Assembly: GCA_963721005.1 (NCBI GenBank)
Contig: CAVRHR010000003.1
Coordinates: 1,674,001 to 1,738,000 of the forward strand
DNA: 64,000 nucleotides
Direction of reading: 5' to 3'
DNA from: VAZQ01 sp963721005
Lineage (GTDB): Bacteria; Pseudomonadota; Alphaproteobacteria; Rhizobiales; Xanthobacteraceae
Part shown: piece by piece, positions 36,207-45,698 of the stretch
Layout of the letters: each line of letters opens with the position of its first letter
How positions within the stretch are numbered: position 1 is the first letter of the stretch
The notes under the pieces: generated by a model
What the model was told of the DNA's origin: nothing
Databases searched by the model: none
The model's input: only the letters and a program-made list of their open reading frames with translations
Position numbers and translations under genes: made by a program

Positions 36207-36593
36207 TCAACCTTTGCGGAGTTGAGCGACAAGGGATTCAAGTTGGTGGTCAGACAGGCTGTCGAGGCGGATCGGGGCAGCATTTTCATCGCCGCCAAGT
36301 TTAATCGACTGCAGGGCCGGATATAACCACGGGCTGACGTCGTGGGCGATCTTGCACGCAGCTGTCAGAAGCCGCACCACCCGATCCTGTTCTGCAGCCT
36401 CTCCCTTCGCCCGCTCCTGCGCGGCGAGTTCGAAGAGGTGGCGGGCCGCATCGATCTGGATGTGCCCCATCGATGTGCCCTGGCGGTCGAGTTCCACGAG
36501 GGCTGACGCGCGTTCTATGGCGGCCCGCTTATCGCTTGGGATCTTGTTTCGCGAGCCCCGACGGCGGCCGCCTGTTTTCTTGCCCAGTGCCAT
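36207..36593 (-). CDS. Hypothetical phage-type small protein
   Basis: 128 aa: MALGKKTGGRRRGSRNKIPS with a basic N-terminus, AARHLFELAAQERAKGEAAE, LLTAACKIAHDVSPWLYPAL, ending LSDHQLESLVAQLRKG. The 'GGRRRGSRNKIP' start and 'LSDxQLExLxxxL' end resemble small DNA-binding proteins near phage terminase genes in rhizobia. Possibly a leftover of the same prophage as the terminase fragment. Confidence 0.6.
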   Translation of the reverse strand: MALGKKTGGRRRGSRNKIPSDKRAAIERASALVELDRQGTSMGHIQIDAARHLFELAAQERAKGEAAEQDRVVRLLTAACKIAHDVSPWLYPALQSIKLGGDENAAPIRLDSLSDHQLESLVAQLRKG

Positions 36594-37141
36594 TTTCTAA
36601 TTTCGGTCTGTTTTAGACGCCGGCGGAGACTATCCACGTCTTTGGCACTCTTTCAACTGCTATTCGATCACCCGTCGGCGGTGGCGAGCAAAGCACAGTG
36701 ATCCGGGTCAGGGACGGCCGTTTCGGCCAAGGCAGCCCAATGTCGGGTTCTCCCCCGAGAGCAGACACATCGCTGCGCTGCCGCGAACAGCCGGTTCGGG
36801 CCATGTATGGACGGCGCCCGCAATGCAAGAGGAATTTGACTTTTCTGCGAAGCGTCGGGTGCAGCCATGTATCCGGCCTGTTTTCGCTTGGAGGATTGCC
36901 TCCGATCGCGATGCAGCCGCAGTGGCCGCTGGCCCTGATGTGATCCGCTGATCGGTCCCAAGCAAAAGCACGCGTTCTTTCCTCGCGTGGCCCGAAACGG
37001 GTTTTCCGATCGACGGTCTCGACCGTTTCGCATCAATGTCGTCATCACCCCTGCAGTTCGTGAACGCACATACGCAGCCTCATCCTCCCCTCGCCAGCCC
37101 CCTTACTTACACCGCTGCCGCAAGCGCAGGCGCTTCTCGCT
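36594..37141. other. Intergenic with R1 repeat
   Basis: No intact gene. Holds one R1 copy at 36739-36804. Confidence 0.45.
36739..36804 (+). repeat. R1 interspersed repeat copy
   Basis: Contains ACATCGCTGCGCTGCCGCGA and GCCGGTTCGGGCCATG. Confidence 0.7.
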
Positions 37142-37561
37142 TATTCGATCGGGCACTGGATAGATGAGGGTGGTGACGGCCGTTACACGACCCTGGAGGT
37201 CGAGACTCGCGGCCCCTTCAAGGGCCCACGTGCCTACGACGCCAGTGGGCTTCCTCTGCATTTTGACAATCAATCGACGTTCAAAGAACGTCTCCATCTC
37301 GACAAGAACGACCCGAACATTCTCCATGACGAAATCATAGTGTACGACCATGCTTTGACGCGGCCCTGGAGCGTCGACAAAACATTTCAACACAATCCCA
37401 ATCCGCACCCCGTGTGGCTTGAATCGAACTGCTCCGAGGGCAATCCGAATGTCGTGATCGGAAAGGAGAACTACTTCCTGAGTTCGGAAGGTTTCTTGAT
37501 GCCTGCGAAGAAGGACCAGCCGCCGCCCGATTTGCGATATTTCAAGCAACCGCAAAAGTGA
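37142..37561 (+). pseudogene. C-terminal piece of a secreted protein (same family as 41217-42116)
   Basis: About 139 codons: YSIGHWIDEGGDGRYTTLEV, GPFKGPRAYDASGLPLHFDN, KERLHLDKNDPNILHDEI, then VVIGKENYFLSS. The pattern 'xGHWxDxxxTLxVET..KGPR.YDASG.PLH.DN' is that of large exported proteins of unknown function frequent in Bradyrhizobium. The N-terminal half and signal peptide are missing. Confidence 0.65.
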
Positions 37562-37576
37562 AGGCGACGCGAGCTG

Positions 37577-37680
37577 GGACCGCTCCGGGTCAAACTCCGA
37601 CTTCGCGATGTGTCGCCGCACCGTCGGCTTTGCCACCGTGAGCGGACACGCCGATGGCTCCGTCGAATGTCGCAGATGGG
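37577..37680 (-). repeat. R2 interspersed repeat copy
   Basis: The minus strand reads CCCATCTGCGACATTCGACG, then GTCCGCTCACGGTGGCAAAG and GGAGTTTGACCCGGAGCGGT. Same repeat as at 45938 and 52558. It occupies most of the 300 bp gap before the carboxylesterase. Confidence 0.7.
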
Positions 37681-37868
37681 GCCAATCGCTGCCATGTGCA
37701 GCGCGGCAAAAAAGCCCACTATTCGACGACCTCGTCGGCACGCACTAGTAGACTCAGCGGAAACTCACGGCCTTATTGCGCTGCTCGCGGCCGTAGTGGC
37801 GTGTCTGGCAGTTGGGCGGCCTCCATGCCGGGTGCGTAAGGGCAAATCTCATGCGCAACGCAGGTCCG

Positions 37869-39524
37869 TCATTTCGGGGGCCAGATTTGCGAGGCCACGA
37901 TCGGATCCCAGAGGTCGCAGTCGTACATCTTGCCATAACCGCCGACCTGGGTCTGGCCCGGGAGATCGATGGCCTGGATATTGTCCTTGTCGGCGGAATA
38001 ACGCGGCCAAGCGGGCAGGTTCGACTGGCCGGGGGTATCTGGCGCGCCAGTTCGGGCGAAGGTGCTCCAGTAGTCGACCAGGATGTCGGAGAGGTGCTCC
38101 TGCGCCGCGTTGAGCGGATGCGGCGTGCCCTGGCCGCCGTGGAAGAGCGGAAAGAGATATTGCAGCTCCGAGGTATGGAAGGCGTTCATTGGATAGCTCA
38201 CCGGCTGGAAGTAGGAGGGCGCGGTGCGCTCGCGGAATTCGTAGGCATAGACCGGCACGAATTTGGACCAGCTCTGCTCCATGAAGCGCTCCGTGCACGA
38301 CTTTTGTCCTTGCGCCATCGCTATCTCGCGGACGCTCGGGCTGGCAAAGCTCGCCACCGGATATTTGGCCTCCAGGCGCTGCGTGAACTGCGGGCCGAAC
38401 GAAGCCACGTAGGCGTCGACGTCCTTGGCAGTCAGCGGCACGTGCGAGTTGGTCTCGGGCAGGAAGTAGGCCTGCTCCTCCGAAACGAGACCGGCCATGA
38501 TCGGCACGTGGTTGAAGAAGCCCTGGCTGAAGGCCTCAGCAGCCGGATGGGTGATGACGGCGCCGTCGGGCGAGGGGAACACGGTGACGAGCCTCAGGAT
38601 GCCGGCGTCATGGGCGAGGATCTGTTGCGGCGTGAGCGCGCGCAGGCACCTAGCGCTCTGATCGGTGCAGCCGGCCTCAGCCGCGAAGCCGATGGCGGCC
38701 CTGGTGCGCGCCTCGAGCGAGATGTATTCGATGCGCACGCCGCTCTCGACGATGGCGCGATGGAACAGCCCGGCCGAGAGCGGCGATTGCAGATTCGAGG
38801 TGACACCGGTGCCCCCACCGGACTGGCCGAAGATCGTCACGTTGTTGGGATCGCCGCCGAAGGCCGCGATGTTGCGGCGGACCCAGCGCAGGGCGGCCTG
38901 CTGGTCCATGATGCCGTAATTAATGGCGAGGTGGCCTTCGCTGTTGATGGCGGGATGCGAGAAGAAGCCGAAGGCGCCGACTCGGTAATTGAGCGTCACG
39001 ACCACCACGCCGCCGCGGCGCACGAGCTTGCTTCCGTCGTAGTCGTTGCTCTCGCCGCTGTACATGCCGCCGCCGTAAAACCAGACCATCACGGGCCGCT
39101 TGGCACCGGCGGCTGGCGGCGGATCGGCAGTGTAGACGTTGAGATAGAGGCAGTCCTCGTTAGTGCTCGGTACCGTGAAGATGCCGCGCTCGGGCTGCGC
39201 GCAGGTGCCGCCGAACCTGATGGCGGCGCGCGCCTCGTTCCAATGCGTCACGTCCGCCGGTGGCCGCCAGCGCAGTTCCCCGACCGGCGGCGCCGCATAT
39301 GGAATGCCAAGAAATTGGCTGACCCCATTTGTAACGATGCCCTGAACGTCACCTTCGGCGGTTTGAACGACGCCCGTGAGGGGGGGTGTCTGTGCCTGCA
39401 CGGCGCCGATGGTGAACGCTGCACATGCCGACGCGGCGACGATCCACATGAGAATACGACGCGCCGAGTCGGTTGCCACGCACTCGACCGCCGGATAAGA
39501 TGATCTTGCGATTGACTCGTTCAT
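37869..39524 (-). CDS. Exported type-B carboxylesterase
   Basis: 551 aa from MNESIARSSYPAVECV (ribosome site GGGAGAG). Membrane/signal segment at residues 23-45 (RILMWIVAASACAAFTIGAV). Para-nitrobenzyl-esterase fold: FLGIPYAAPPVG, NEDCLYLNVY, WFYGGGM (oxyanion hole), GDPNNVTIFGQSGGG (nucleophile Ser235), late His in MNAFHTSEL. It hydrolyses esters of unknown type, probably in the periplasm. The first of a same-strand series of exported proteins running 37869-43847. Confidence 0.9.
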   Translation of the reverse strand: MNESIARSSYPAVECVATDSARRILMWIVAASACAAFTIGAVQAQTPPLTGVVQTAEGDVQGIVTNGVSQFLGIPYAAPPVGELRWRPPADVTHWNEARAAIRFGGTCAQPERGIFTVPSTNEDCLYLNVYTADPPPAAGAKRPVMVWFYGGGMYSGESNDYDGSKLVRRGGVVVVTLNYRVGAFGFFSHPAINSEGHLAINYGIMDQQAALRWVRRNIAAFGGDPNNVTIFGQSGGGTGVTSNLQSPLSAGLFHRAIVESGVRIEYISLEARTRAAIGFAAEAGCTDQSARCLRALTPQQILAHDAGILRLVTVFPSPDGAVITHPAAEAFSQGFFNHVPIMAGLVSEEQAYFLPETNSHVPLTAKDVDAYVASFGPQFTQRLEAKYPVASFASPSVREIAMAQGQKSCTERFMEQSWSKFVPVYAYEFRERTAPSYFQPVSYPMNAFHTSELQYLFPLFHGGQGTPHPLNAAQEHLSDILVDYWSTFARTGAPDTPGQSNLPAWPRYSADKDNIQAIDLPGQTQVGGYGKMYDCDLWDPIVASQIWPPK

Positions 39525-39704
39525 CGTTCTCTCCCACGAATGCCTTCGGACGGTCGCTCCGTTAGCTCCGGCCCAGCTGCGGACAGCGACGAGAAAAACG
39601 GGCAAAAAGCGTCCGTAACGCAGCAGTTCTCGCATGCCCAAGTCACTCGATCGTAAGCTTACGCGGCTTTAGCGGCACGTTGATACGGTCACCCTTGACG
39701 CATT

Positions 39705-40724
39705 TTACTCGACCAGCCCGCGGCGCTTGAGCCAGATCTCGATGTAATCGGCAATTTCGGCATTGTTCTTCTCCATCATCATAAAATGGGTGTTGCCCTT
39801 GATGCCGACTTCCGGCAGGTTGACGATCTCGATCGACCCGCCCACTTCTTTTGCTACTGCCGCCATCCGAATGTTGTTGTCCCGCTGTTCAGAGAACATC
39901 CGACTCTTCTCAACGTTATCGCCGTAAAGCACGAGGATCGGTACGTTCTTGAGCCTCGACGCCATCTCCGCATTGCCGCGGATCGTGCCCTCGATGATCA
40001 CTAACGCCTTGACCTTGTCGGGATTGGCCAGTGCGGCCTCATAGCCAAATGTGCCGGACTGGCTGTGCACAAGCAGCACGCATGGGCATACCTTCTCCAC
40101 CAGCTGATTATAGGCCGCCATGATCGCCTTGTTGGTCGTGGTCCAGCGCGGCACGATCTGCTTGATTAGATTATCGTAGGCTTCGAACGGGAATTGGCTG
40201 TTGGGATACGGCTTACGCTTTGCCGGATCAGGGTCCCAGCTTCCAGGGTCGCCAAACCTCCAGCCATTCCATGGGGCATCGATCGTCAGAAAAACTGGCT
40301 CTCCCTCGAATATTTCCGGCATTGCCCAACCGGCTCGGCCGCGCTCAACCGCATCCGAGAGGTAAACATCCCATCCCTTGCGCACGAACATTGTCTGCCA
40401 GCCTTCACGACCATCAGGCGTACTCTCGTAAGTAACCCCGGTGAAGCCGCCACCATGCCACATCAACAGCGGCACCTTGGCCTTGCGGACCTGTGGCAGC
40501 AGATACTGCACATACATCTGCTCGACGATATACGTCCCGTTGGGATCGAGCCTTTGGTTTGCTCCACCGATAGAAACCTCGCGCACTGGCTTGCCTGAGA
40601 TCGCAACGTGCCGGCCACCAATATGAAAGGAACCCACGCTACGCAACAAAAGCGGCTCCTTTGTCTGCGCCACCGCGGGGGTCACGGCCATTCCTAACAG
40701 CAGAACAATGGACAGACGTAGCAT
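39705..40724 (-). CDS. Exported alpha/beta hydrolase
   Basis: 339 aa, GGAGGATCCCC before ATG; signal peptide MLRLSIVLLLGMAVTPAVA. Catalytic features: oxyanion-hole motif LMWHGGGFTG, nucleophile Ser in LLVHSQSGTFGYEA, late His in KGNTHFMMM. W/D-rich middle (APWNGWRFGDPGSWDPD). Belongs to a secreted esterase-like group; the substrate is unknown. Same direction as the carboxylesterase downstream. Confidence 0.85.
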   Translation of the reverse strand: MLRLSIVLLLGMAVTPAVAQTKEPLLLRSVGSFHIGGRHVAISGKPVREVSIGGANQRLDPNGTYIVEQMYVQYLLPQVRKAKVPLLMWHGGGFTGVTYESTPDGREGWQTMFVRKGWDVYLSDAVERGRAGWAMPEIFEGEPVFLTIDAPWNGWRFGDPGSWDPDPAKRKPYPNSQFPFEAYDNLIKQIVPRWTTTNKAIMAAYNQLVEKVCPCVLLVHSQSGTFGYEAALANPDKVKALVIIEGTIRGNAEMASRLKNVPILVLYGDNVEKSRMFSEQRDNNIRMAAVAKEVGGSIEIVNLPEVGIKGNTHFMMMEKNNAEIADYIEIWLKRRGLVE

Positions 40725-40920
40725 GGGGATCCTCCGCGAGTGTGAGCGCCATTGCAGCAAGGATACCACGGAACTTGGCTACCGAAGCCTGTGATCTGGG
40801 TGACACAATAGGTGCGCGCCATCCGCAGTGTGCGTGGGGGACAGCCTTGAAGGCGACGCTGCGGCGATCGAGAGAGCTGTCTTGTGCGTCACAGCAAAAA
40901 CAAGCTGCCGAAGGTCGCTG

Positions 40921-41009
40921 TGGGTCAAAAGCGGCTGTTCGGGCGTCGCCGCTTTGCCCTCCATTGCGGACGTCGTGTTGGGCTTTGCCGTGGACCGCCG
41001 CTTCGGGCC
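40921..41009 (+). repeat. R1 interspersed repeat copy, split by a MITE
   Basis: CGCTTTGCCCTCCATTGCGG, then GTGGACCGCCGCTTCGGGCC; the expected continuation (AACAGCGGAAGT) resumes after the inserted element at 41174. Confidence 0.7.
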
Positions 41010-41169
41010 CAGGCTGTGTGAAAACTCAAACGCCCGCCACGGGCGTAGGAACATTTTGTAGAAATTGCGCGTCACGAGAACTGAGATTACTGCGGACATG
41101 GTATTGAAGGCCATGTTGTAGAATTGCATTTCTTGCATTTTCCCGATTTACGACTTTTCACAGAGCCTG
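41010..41169. mobile_element. MITE-like element 1 (160 bp)
   Basis: Terminal inverted repeats CAGGCTGTGTGAAAACT (41010-41026) and its near complement ACTTTTCACAGAGCCTG (41153-41169), 15 of 17 matching. Flanked by the direct repeat GGCC (41006-41009, 41170-41173). No coding capacity; AT-richer than the surroundings. The ends resemble those of the IS1182-type element at 63153 (CAGGCCGTGTAAAAACG). Confidence 0.78.
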
Positions 41170-41216
41170 GGCCAACAGCGGAAGTGGTCAACCTCACTGC
41201 GAGCACGTCGCTCCAA

Positions 41217-42116
41217 TCAGAAATCCGGCTTGTCCGCAGTCGGGACGTCCGAGTCCTTGTTGTTGTAGTATTCATGCCGGTTGTCGGCGCAGGCAATTTC
41301 CACCCATTCGTCGGTGCCGGGCTGATACGTTATGGTCGCGGACCAGGGCATCGCGAAGACACCTTCGTCCTCGACCGTGATGTGGACCTGCAGGAACTTG
41401 CCCCGATACTTGGGGTCTCTGCCCTCCTGGACAATGAGATTCTCTTTTGCGTCCCGTTCCAACCCTTCTTTCGCAGCGGCGTAGTCAAGCAGTCGATAGC
41501 GTTCCACCACGTGCAGAGCCTTGGTGTACGGCGTGCCGTACAAGTCGACCATGGCAAACGGCCGGTCAGTCTTGGTGCCCACGGTGTCGATCACCAGCAT
41601 GTCGCCTTCGTAATGGCCCACTGAATCACCATACCAGGACGGCGTCACCTGCGCGGGATGAGGCTGGTTCATGCGCACGTGGCGGACTTCATGATCCTCG
41701 CTATAGATCATCGTGATCTGGCGCGGCTGCTGCAGCATCTGCATGCCAAAGTGCTTGAAGATGAACGGCACGGGTTCGGGCCAACACTGGTTGGCCGGGT
41801 TCGGAGCGGTTACGCCGCTTAACGTGATCTCGCCGCGCTTTCTCACGACCTCCGCCGCCCAGGGCTGCAAGATCGGATTGGTGTGATCGCCGACCAGCTG
41901 ATCGTAGTCGCTCGCGCCGGGTTGCCGAGCTCCGCGCCGGCGCACCTTGTTGACCACCGGGCCGGGACCCGATGCCGGCGGCTCGAAGCCGGGAAGGGAC
42001 GGGTGACGCCAGATGCCGGAGAAATCCGGGATGGCTGCGGCGCCGTGCGTAGCGCTGCTCGTCGCCGCAACCGCCAATGTCACCAACAAAAGGATACCCC
42101 GACGATGCGCATTCAT
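41217..42116 (-). CDS. Secreted protein of unknown function
   Basis: 299 aa, signal peptide MNAHRRGILLLVTLAVAATS. Mature part: IPDFSGIWRHPSLPGFEP, NPANQCWPEPVPFIF, ITMIYSEDHEVRHVRMNQ, VGHYEGDMLVIDTVGTKT, LHVVERYRLLD. This arrangement (FSGIW start, HEVRxVxMNxxHP, GxxxGDxLVxDT) is a family very common in soil alphaproteobacteria, often next to exported hydrolases and Bug proteins. A beta-rich structure is likely; no enzymatic residues are known. Confidence 0.8.
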   Translation of the reverse strand: MNAHRRGILLLVTLAVAATSSATHGAAAIPDFSGIWRHPSLPGFEPPASGPGPVVNKVRRRGARQPGASDYDQLVGDHTNPILQPWAAEVVRKRGEITLSGVTAPNPANQCWPEPVPFIFKHFGMQMLQQPRQITMIYSEDHEVRHVRMNQPHPAQVTPSWYGDSVGHYEGDMLVIDTVGTKTDRPFAMVDLYGTPYTKALHVVERYRLLDYAAAKEGLERDAKENLIVQEGRDPKYRGKFLQVHITVEDEGVFAMPWSATITYQPGTDEWVEIACADNRHEYYNNKDSDVPTADKPDF

Positions 42117-42178
42117 GCCGACCTCCCTTTCATGGTTTGCCCGGCCTCACCTTGGTTCCATTGTCGAGCTCTCGCGCA

Positions 42179-43002
42179 TCAGACCCCGAGCTTGTCGGCG
42201 AAGTCGTGGAAGCTCTTGCCCACGACGTCGAACGACCCCTTCGGCTCGGCTTCGCCAGTACCCGGACCGCCCTCCCCCGGCCGCCCGACATGGCCGGTGC
42301 GCAGCCCGAGCTTCTGAGCAGACGACAAGTCGCCGCTGTGCGCGGCACACATCATGACCTGCTCGGGCTTGAGGTTGAACGCTTCGCAAGTCATCAGATA
42401 AACCTTCGGCTGTGGCTTGTAGCCCTGCGCGATCTCGGAACCGAGGATTGCATCCCAGGGGAGGTTGTTGCGTCGCCCTACGTCGGCCATCAGCGCAATG
42501 TTGCCGTTCGAGCAGGGTGCCATCAGAACCGTTTGTGAAGCCGCGCAAAAGCCGGAACGACATCCGGCCAGGCGTCGAGCTTGTGCCAGGCAAGGGTGAG
42601 CTCCGCGAGCGTCGGTTCCGCGAGCTTCTCGAGCTTGAACCGCGGGCCGATGCGCTCGAGACTTTCCCGATGCAGAATGTCCAGCTTGACGAACGGCCGC
42701 CGCCCGCTGCGCACTTCCTCCATGCTCGGATCGTATTCCTTGCGCCAGGCATCCGCGAACGCAAGCCAGTCGAGATCATGGCCCATCGGTTTGAGAATTC
42801 GCTCCGCTTCGCGCGCAACGCCATTGCGCCAATCCACGAGAGTGCCGAACGTGTCGAAAACCAGCGCCTTGACGTCGGGCATCGGCAGCCCCCGGGCTTG
42901 CGCCCGCGCGCGACTTGGCGCGAAGGGCCCGGAACCGGCGAGCGCACCCGCGGCCACCAATGCGGCCCCGCTGCGAATGAGACTGCGGCGAGTCGAATTC
43001 AT
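42179..43002 (-). pseudogene. Tat-exported haloacid dehalogenase (HAD type II), frameshifted
   Basis: Starts MNSTRRSLIRSGAALVAAGA (Tat leader) at 43002. The catalytic start ALVFDTFGTLVDW (nucleophile Asp) is followed by FARLHKRF and a stop. The rest, LMAPCSNGNIALMADV, GYKPQPKVYLMTCEAF and CAAHSGDLSSAQKLGLRT, continues in another frame. One C missing at about 42526 (KRF-LMAPCSNG) explains it. Intact members remove halide from 2-haloacids and are cytoplasmic, so the leader is unusual. Confidence 0.85.
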
Positions 43003-43325
43003 AATGGCGTCCTCCTCCAAGATTGAAGACCAACGCTGCCACTGTAGCTCCAGCTACGGTGCAATGGGGGACATTTTTCTGTGGCACCGGATAGTTGAAA
43101 GGCGCCAAAGTCGGCTAACTCACACCGAGCAATATGGTCCGCTTCATCGGCCCTCATATAGCAAATCGGTCAAGGTCCGACGGTGCTGACTGCGCCGACC
43201 GTCCGCTTGTCCTTCCATTGCAGGCACCTCGCTGCACTGCCGCGAACAGCGGGTTGGGGCCATAAGCGGCTGTGAGCAATCGCAGCAAATGGCAGGATGA
43301 CCGGCAGCCGGCTTTGTCGCCCGAT
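43003..43325. other. Intergenic with R1 repeat
   Basis: No gene; R1 copy at 43190-43274. Confidence 0.5.
43190..43274 (+). repeat. R1 interspersed repeat copy
   Basis: Contains CCTCGCTGCACTGCCGCGAA and TTGGGGCCATAAGCGGCTGT. Confidence 0.7.
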
Positions 43326-43847
43326 CTAATCCGTTGGCCGAACCCGGTCGAGCTTGCGCACCTGAAAGCGCCAGCCCTGCGGCGTGCGTACATATTCGTC
43401 GGTCATCACGCCGACGAGCGCGGGGGACAGAGTTTTGATCGATTCCGGGTGCACCGGATCGTAACGGTACATGGTTAGGTAGGCCGTCCCCTTGGCGTGG
43501 TCGCGATCGATCACCTCGATGCGCGTATTTGTCAGAATGTGGCGCGTCACATAAGGCCTACCCACCTGCCTGGCCACGTAGTCGTGGATTGCCTTGGGGC
43601 CCTGGGCCAGGCCGCCGGCAGGGAACCAGCGCCCGTCAGCAGCGAATAGGCTGGCCATCAGGTCCGGATCCGAGAAATCGAGCGCATGCCCGTAGGAGTT
43701 CGACAGCGCAACGCAGTCGCGCTCGATCAACAGCCGCTCGATGTCGCTGAGCTCGCCCACTTTCGGCTGTTCGGCCGCACTTGCGGTTGCCAGCGCCGTT
43801 GCAAGTGCGATGAAGGCGAGCATGGAACGGATCACTGCAAAGCGCAT
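43326..43847 (-). CDS. Exported SnoaL-like (NTF2-fold) protein
   Basis: 173 aa from MRFAVIRSMLAFIALATALA (signal peptide; AGGGAG 7 nt upstream). Mature part: DIERLLIERDCVALSNSYGH, DLMASLFAADGRWF, HDYVARQVGRPYVTRHILTN, GTAYLTMYRYD, WRFQVRKLDRVRP. This is the SnoaL_4/NTF2 cone used in dehydratases, hydrolases and binding proteins. The role is unknown. Its location beside exported catabolic proteins suggests a small-molecule enzyme. Confidence 0.8.
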   Translation of the reverse strand: MRFAVIRSMLAFIALATALATASAAEQPKVGELSDIERLLIERDCVALSNSYGHALDFSDPDLMASLFAADGRWFPAGGLAQGPKAIHDYVARQVGRPYVTRHILTNTRIEVIDRDHAKGTAYLTMYRYDPVHPESIKTLSPALVGVMTDEYVRTPQGWRFQVRKLDRVRPTD

Positions 43848-43913
43848 GACTGTCTCCCTCATACCGGCGCGTGTTACGCCGCCGTGTCGGCAGCGGGCGC
43901 GAAGCGATGATAG

Positions 43914-44082
43914 AACGTCTCGCCAAGCCCTGCCGGAAGGCCTGCAAAGCGTCGACCTCCTGGTCTAGCGATCCCGGGTTGAGAAATCCGATTACCGGCA
44001 TCGTCGCCTGCTGCGCGCGCGCCGCAAGCGGCCAAGCCGCCGCAGCGCCACCAAGCGGGGTGATGAATTGCCGCCGCCTCAT
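43914..44082 (-). pseudogene. N-terminal fragment of an ABC substrate-binding protein
   Basis: Starts MRRRQFITPLGGAAAAWPLA (44082), PVIGFLNPGSLDQEVDAL, then FRQGLAR and breaks off; the remaining 260 residues of the ABC_sub_bind family are missing. Third remnant of this family in the window. Confidence 0.75.
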
Positions 44083-44487
44083 GCTTGTCCCCAGGGGCCA
44101 GAACGAACCATCGTACCCGTTCAAGTCGCCCTTCTGGAAGGGGTCAGTCCGGCGGTGCCGGCCCCGTCCGCCGACAGTCCGCTTATAACTCCATTGCAGG
44201 CGGCACGTCGCGTTGCCGCGAACCGCCGCAGCGGGCCATAACCCGCCTCCCGCCCTGAAAAAACGTTGAGGAAGCCTTAGCGTGAGCCGTGGGGCCCGCT
44301 TCCGCGTGTGCGGGAAATGGCGTAGCTTCATCCGAGAGCTGCCAGCGGGACTTGCCGAAGTCCCGTTTTTCAGCGGCAGCCTCCGTGCCAACGGCGGGCG
44401 AGCAACCGGAATACCGAAGGTCATCTGTGTTGGCGCCATTGGCGCCCGCATGGCGCTCATTGCTGCGGCTTCTCTGAAGGGAGCATT
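44083..44487. other. Intergenic with R1 repeat
   Basis: No gene; R1 copy at 44147-44241. Confidence 0.5.
44147..44241 (+). repeat. R1 interspersed repeat copy
   Basis: Contains ACTCCATTGCAGGCGGCACG and GTTGCCGCGAACCGCCGCAG, then CGGGCCATAA. Confidence 0.7.
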
Positions 44488-45471
44488 ATGAAACTACTCC
44501 GTCGCAAATTTCTGAAGCTGGCAGCGGGTGCTGCCGCGCTCCCGGCCGTGTCGCGAATCGCAAGAGCGCAAGCATATCCGTCGCGGCCCATCACGATGAT
44601 CGTGCCGTTTCCGGCGGGTGGCGCGAACGACGTGGTCGCGCGAATCCTGGCCGAGCGGATGCGGCTGGCACTGGGACAACGTATCGTCGTCGAAAATGTC
44701 GGCGGAGCGGACGGTAGCATCGGCGTCGGCCGCACGGCTCGCGCGCCGCCGGACGGCTACACGATTTGTCTAGGTATCGACGGTTCGTTCGTTTTGAATG
44801 GCGCGTTTTATTCCCTTCCCTACGATCTTTTGAATGATTTTGCACCGATCTCGGCCGTGGCCACCGGCCCGATTGTCCTGCTTGCAAGAACGACGATGCC
44901 GGCCAAGGACCTGATCGAATTGGTTGCCTGGTTGAAGGCCCATCCGGGCCAAGCTTCGGCCGGGATGAATACGCTCGGTTTTCACCTCCTCGCCGCGCGC
45001 TTTCAAAAGGAGACGGAGACGCAATTTACCATCGTTCCCTATCGGGCCGCCGGCGCCGTGGTCCAAGACTTGGTGGCGGGCCGGATCGACCTCGCGTTCG
45101 CAACGATGACGACCCATTTGCCGATCATCCGGGCCGGAAGCGAGAGGGCCTATGCGGTGGCAGCCGAAACGCGCTCAGCGCTAATGCCTGACATCCCGAC
45201 TTTCGCCGAGATGGGACTGCCGGCGCTGACCTATACCAATTGGTACGGTCTGTTCGCGCCGCGTGGTACGCAGAACGACGTCATCGGCAAGCTGAACTCG
45301 GCGGCTGTGGAGGCGCTGGCGGACCCCGCGGTGCGATCGCGCCTCTCTGAAATTGCCGTCGAAGTTATTCCGCGCGAGCAGCAGACGCCGGCGGGGCTCG
45401 CCGCCATGCAGAGGGCCGACGCCGCGAAATGGTGGCCGATCATCAAGGAGCTAGGGCTCAAGGTGGAATAA
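44488..45471 (+). CDS. Bug-family (TTT) substrate-binding protein
   Basis: 327 aa, AAGGGAG upstream. Tat-type leader MKLLRRKFLKLAAGAAALPA cut near ARAQAY. Family motifs: MIVPFPAGGANDVVARILAE, VVENVGGADGSIGVGRTA, PPDGYTICLG, VPYRAAGAVVQDLVAGRIDL, KWWPIIKELGLKVE. Intact. Closest in the window to the protein at 56735-57739 (both have the GSIGVGR form). Periplasmic receptor for a carboxylate; no transporter membrane genes are nearby. Confidence 0.92.
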   Translation: MKLLRRKFLKLAAGAAALPAVSRIARAQAYPSRPITMIVPFPAGGANDVVARILAERMRLALGQRIVVENVGGADGSIGVGRTARAPPDGYTICLGIDGSFVLNGAFYSLPYDLLNDFAPISAVATGPIVLLARTTMPAKDLIELVAWLKAHPGQASAGMNTLGFHLLAARFQKETETQFTIVPYRAAGAVVQDLVAGRIDLAFATMTTHLPIIRAGSERAYAVAAETRSALMPDIPTFAEMGLPALTYTNWYGLFAPRGTQNDVIGKLNSAAVEALADPAVRSRLSEIAVEVIPREQQTPAGLAAMQRADAAKWWPIIKELGLKVE

Positions 45472-45698
45472 CCCGCCAACTCAAACGTATCGCGCGACTG
45501 CGTCATGGCAGCCGCCCGAACGCGCCTACTCACAGCTCATTAAGGCTTAAAGCGAAGGACGCTCACAGTATCACCAATTTCGAATGAGGTGAGGTCCGCG
45601 CCGACTTCGAGTGGGCCGCTATTCTCGCCACCGCCTCAAGCGCAAGAAGGCAGCGGGCTTCTGATCGTCAGAGGAGGGTCCGCTCCAGGTCAGGAACG

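Larger units (their letters stand above)
40725..41216. other. Intergenic region with R1 and a MITE
   Basis: No gene. Holds an R1 copy (40921-41009, continuing at 41170) split by the element at 41010-41169. Confidence 0.6.

Noticed and set aside
37103..37741. 212-codon minus-strand open frame
   Set aside because: The opposite strand encodes a recognisable fragment of a secreted-protein family, and R2 explains the rest.
37812..39503. 563-codon open frame on the plus strand
   Set aside because: It is antisense to the carboxylesterase at 37869-39524, whose catalytic motifs are clear; the plus frame is Arg/Ala/Gly-rich without motifs, typical of a GC-rich shadow.
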